Part shown: piece by piece, positions 6,232 to 7,674 of the stretch
How positions within the stretch are numbered: position 1 is the stretch's first letter
Layout of the letters: the number at the start of each line of letters is the position of its first letter
Source of the DNA: Deltaproteobacteria bacterium
GTDB taxonomy: Bacteria; Desulfobacterota; Desulfobacteria; Desulfobacterales; JAABPS01
DNA: 7,674 nt
Assembly: GCA_019309685.1 (NCBI GenBank)
Contig: JAFDFT010000098.1
Coordinates: 1-7,674, forward strand
Direction of reading: 5' to 3'
Program-made: the position numbers and the translations under genes
Notes under the pieces: model-generated
What the model was told of the DNA's origin: nothing
Seen by the model: the letters and a program-made list of their open reading frames with translations, nothing else
The model's database searches: none

Positions 6232-7674
6232 ATGAAAGATGTAAACAAAGCTCTTGAGATCAGCATTGAAAGTGAGATGAAAAAGTCGTACCTGGATTAC
6301 GCCATGAGCGTTATCATCGGAAGAGCACTGCCGGAAGTGCGTGATGGATTAAAACCGGTTCATCGACGGGCGCTGTTTGCGATGAATGAATTAAATAATG
6401 ACTGGAATAAACCCTATAAAAAATCAGCGCGAATCGTTGGTGATATGATTGGTAAGTACCATCCGCATGGAGATTCAGCAGCGTATGATACCATTGTCCG
6501 GATGGCACAGAGTTTTTCGTTAAGGTATCCGCTTGTTGACGGCCAGGGAAATTTCGGATCCATAGATGGGGACCCGCCAGCAGCAATGAGGTATACCGAA
6601 GTCAGGATGACACGGCTGGCTCACCAAATGCTTGAAGATCTTGAAAAGGATACAGTTGATTGGACACCGAATTATGACGACTCATTGAAAGAGCCGTCTA
6701 TTCTTCCAACGACGATACCTAACCTCCTTGTCAATGGGTCTTCCGGAATCGCTGTGGGTATGGCAACCAATATCCCACCTCATAACCTTTCAGAGATTGT
6801 TCAAGCTGTAAAGGCCATTATTGATAATCCGGATATTTCGATTGAAGACATAATGAAAAACCTTCCCGGACCTGATTTTCCAACCGCTGGAATCATATAC
6901 GGAACTCAAGGTATTGCTGATGCCTACAAAAAAGGAAAGGGTATTATCAAAATACGGGCAAGGGCAACAATAGAAATAGATAAAAGGACACAGGGTGAAA
7001 CAATTATTATTACGGAACTGCCTTACCAGGTCAACAAGGCTAAGCTCGTTGAAAAAATAGCAGATTTGATGCGAAATAAACAAATTGAAGGGATACGATA
7101 TGTGCGAGATGAGTCAGACAGGGAGGGCATGCGAATTGCTGTTGCACTGAAAAAAGATCAAGTCCCGGGTGTAGTACTGAACCAGCTTTACAAACATACA
7201 CAGATGGAAAACACTTTCGGAATTATCCTGCTTGCGGTTGTAAACCAGCGACCGGAAATATTGAATTTGAAAAAGATCCTCGAGCATTTCATCCTGCATC
7301 GAAAAGATATTATTAAAAGACGCACACAATATAATTTAAAAAAAGCTGAAGACCGTGTTCATATACTTGAAGGTTTAAAAATAGCGCTTGATAATCTTGA
7401 CGAAGTTGTTTCGCTTATACGAAAATCAAAATCGCCGGATGAGGCAAAATCAAAGTTGATTCAAAAATTCAGTCTTACCCCTATTCAGGCACAAGCGATA
7501 CTGGAAATGCGTTTACAGCGGCTTACAGGGTTAGAACGCGAAAAGATCATAACGGAGCATAAAGAAGTACTTAAAAATATAGCTTACTACAAAAAAATAC
7601 TTTCCAGTGAAAGTCTTGTGGAAAAGATTATAAAAGATGAAATAACTGAATTAGACAAAGAATATGGTGATGAA
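6232..7674 (+). CDS. gyrA: DNA gyrase subunit A, N-terminal 481 residues (runs off the right edge)
   Basis: Gyrase A is the DNA breakage-reunion subunit that, with GyrB, introduces negative supercoils using ATP. The frame from ATG 6232 stays open to the last base of the window, covering 481 codons of a protein usually over 800 aa. AGGA (6221-6224) lies 7 bases before the start. The N-terminus reads MKKSYLDYAMSVIIGRALPEVRDGLKPVHRR. The quinolone-determining region is YHPHGDSAAYDTIVRMAQ, with Ser82 and Asp86 (E. coli Ser83 and Asp87), both the usual drug-sensitive residues. The catalytic tyrosine is Tyr121 in AAMRYTE (E. coli Tyr122), next to Arg120. The winged-helix and tower domains follow, then the coiled-coil arm with EMRLQRLTGLE near the edge. 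The C-terminal DNA-wrapping domain is outside the window, so GyrA versus ParC rests on the strong GyrA-type N-terminus. No gyrB lies directly upstream. Confidence 0.95.
   Translation, partial: MKDVNKALEISIESEMKKSYLDYAMSVIIGRALPEVRDGLKPVHRRALFAMNELNNDWNKPYKKSARIVGDMIGKYHPHGDSAAYDTIVRMAQSFSLRYPLVDGQGNFGSIDGDPPAAMRYTEVRMTRLAHQMLEDLEKDTVDWTPNYDDSLKEPSILPTTIPNLLVNGSSGIAVGMATNIPPHNLSEIVQAVKAIIDNPDISIEDIMKNLPGPDFPTAGIIYGTQGIADAYKKGKGIIKIRARATIEIDKRTQGETIIITELPYQVNKAKLVEKIADLMRNKQIEGIRYVRDESDREGMRIAVALKKDQVPGVVLNQLYKHTQMENTFGIILLAVVNQRPEILNLKKILEHFILHRKDIIKRRTQYNLKKAEDRVHILEGLKIALDNLDEVVSLIRKSKSPDEAKSKLIQKFSLTPIQAQAILEMRLQRLTGLEREKIITEHKEVLKNIAYYKKILSSESLVEKIIKDEITELDKEYGDE

Noticed and set aside
6790..7329. 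Minus-strand open frames inside gyrA
   Set aside because: Antisense to conserved GyrA coding sequence with no translation signals.
6232..7674. Quinolone-resistance change in gyrA
   Set aside because: The two main positions are Ser82 and Asp86, the usual sensitive-type residues.

Overview
The window looks like ordinary chromosomal DNA from a low-to-moderate GC Gram-negative bacterium. The best guess is a Desulfobacterota (former Deltaproteobacteria) lineage, probably near Desulfobacterales. That guess rests on the general character of the proteins and on intergenic repeats built from GAATGTCGAA / TTCGATATT words, which are familiar from such genomes. It is recollection and inference; no search was run.

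Layout, left to right. (1) Positions 2-205 are the last 67 codons of the ribosome-assembly GTPase Der (EngA). (2) 206-542 is non-coding and carries an 82-bp element bounded by a 17-bp inverted repeat. (3) 543-1919 is rarA (mgsA), an AAA+ replication-repair ATPase, interrupted by one in-frame TAA at 1323-1325; the conserved protein continues in the same frame on both sides. (4) 1920-2121 is non-coding and holds a degenerate inverted repeat of the GAATGTCGAA type. (5) 2122-2910 on the minus strand is an NRDE/TANGO2-family protein. (6) 2911-3022 is a divergent promoter region. (7) 3023-4312 is an acetyl-CoA acetyltransferase-type thiolase with an extra segment of about 35 residues near its N-terminus. 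(8) 4313-4704 is non-coding, with a perfect 13-bp palindrome and a probable promoter. (9) 4705-4860 is a 51-aa protein with two predicted membrane segments and a strong ribosome binding site. (10) 4861-5099 is non-coding, or contains a small decayed coding remnant. (11) 5100-6182 is an AI-2E/PerM-family membrane protein. (12) 6232 to the right edge is the first 481 codons of gyrA.

The genes are housekeeping or central metabolism and do not form a recognisable single pathway. Only the AI-2E-family gene and gyrA are close enough (49 bp, same strand) to share a transcript. I see no tRNA, rRNA, CRISPR array, insertion sequence, phage gene or defence cassette, and no convincing new multi-gene system. 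The items most worth a second look are the single nonsense codon in an otherwise intact rarA, the unlisted two-helix small protein, the thiolase insertion and the intergenic inverted repeats.
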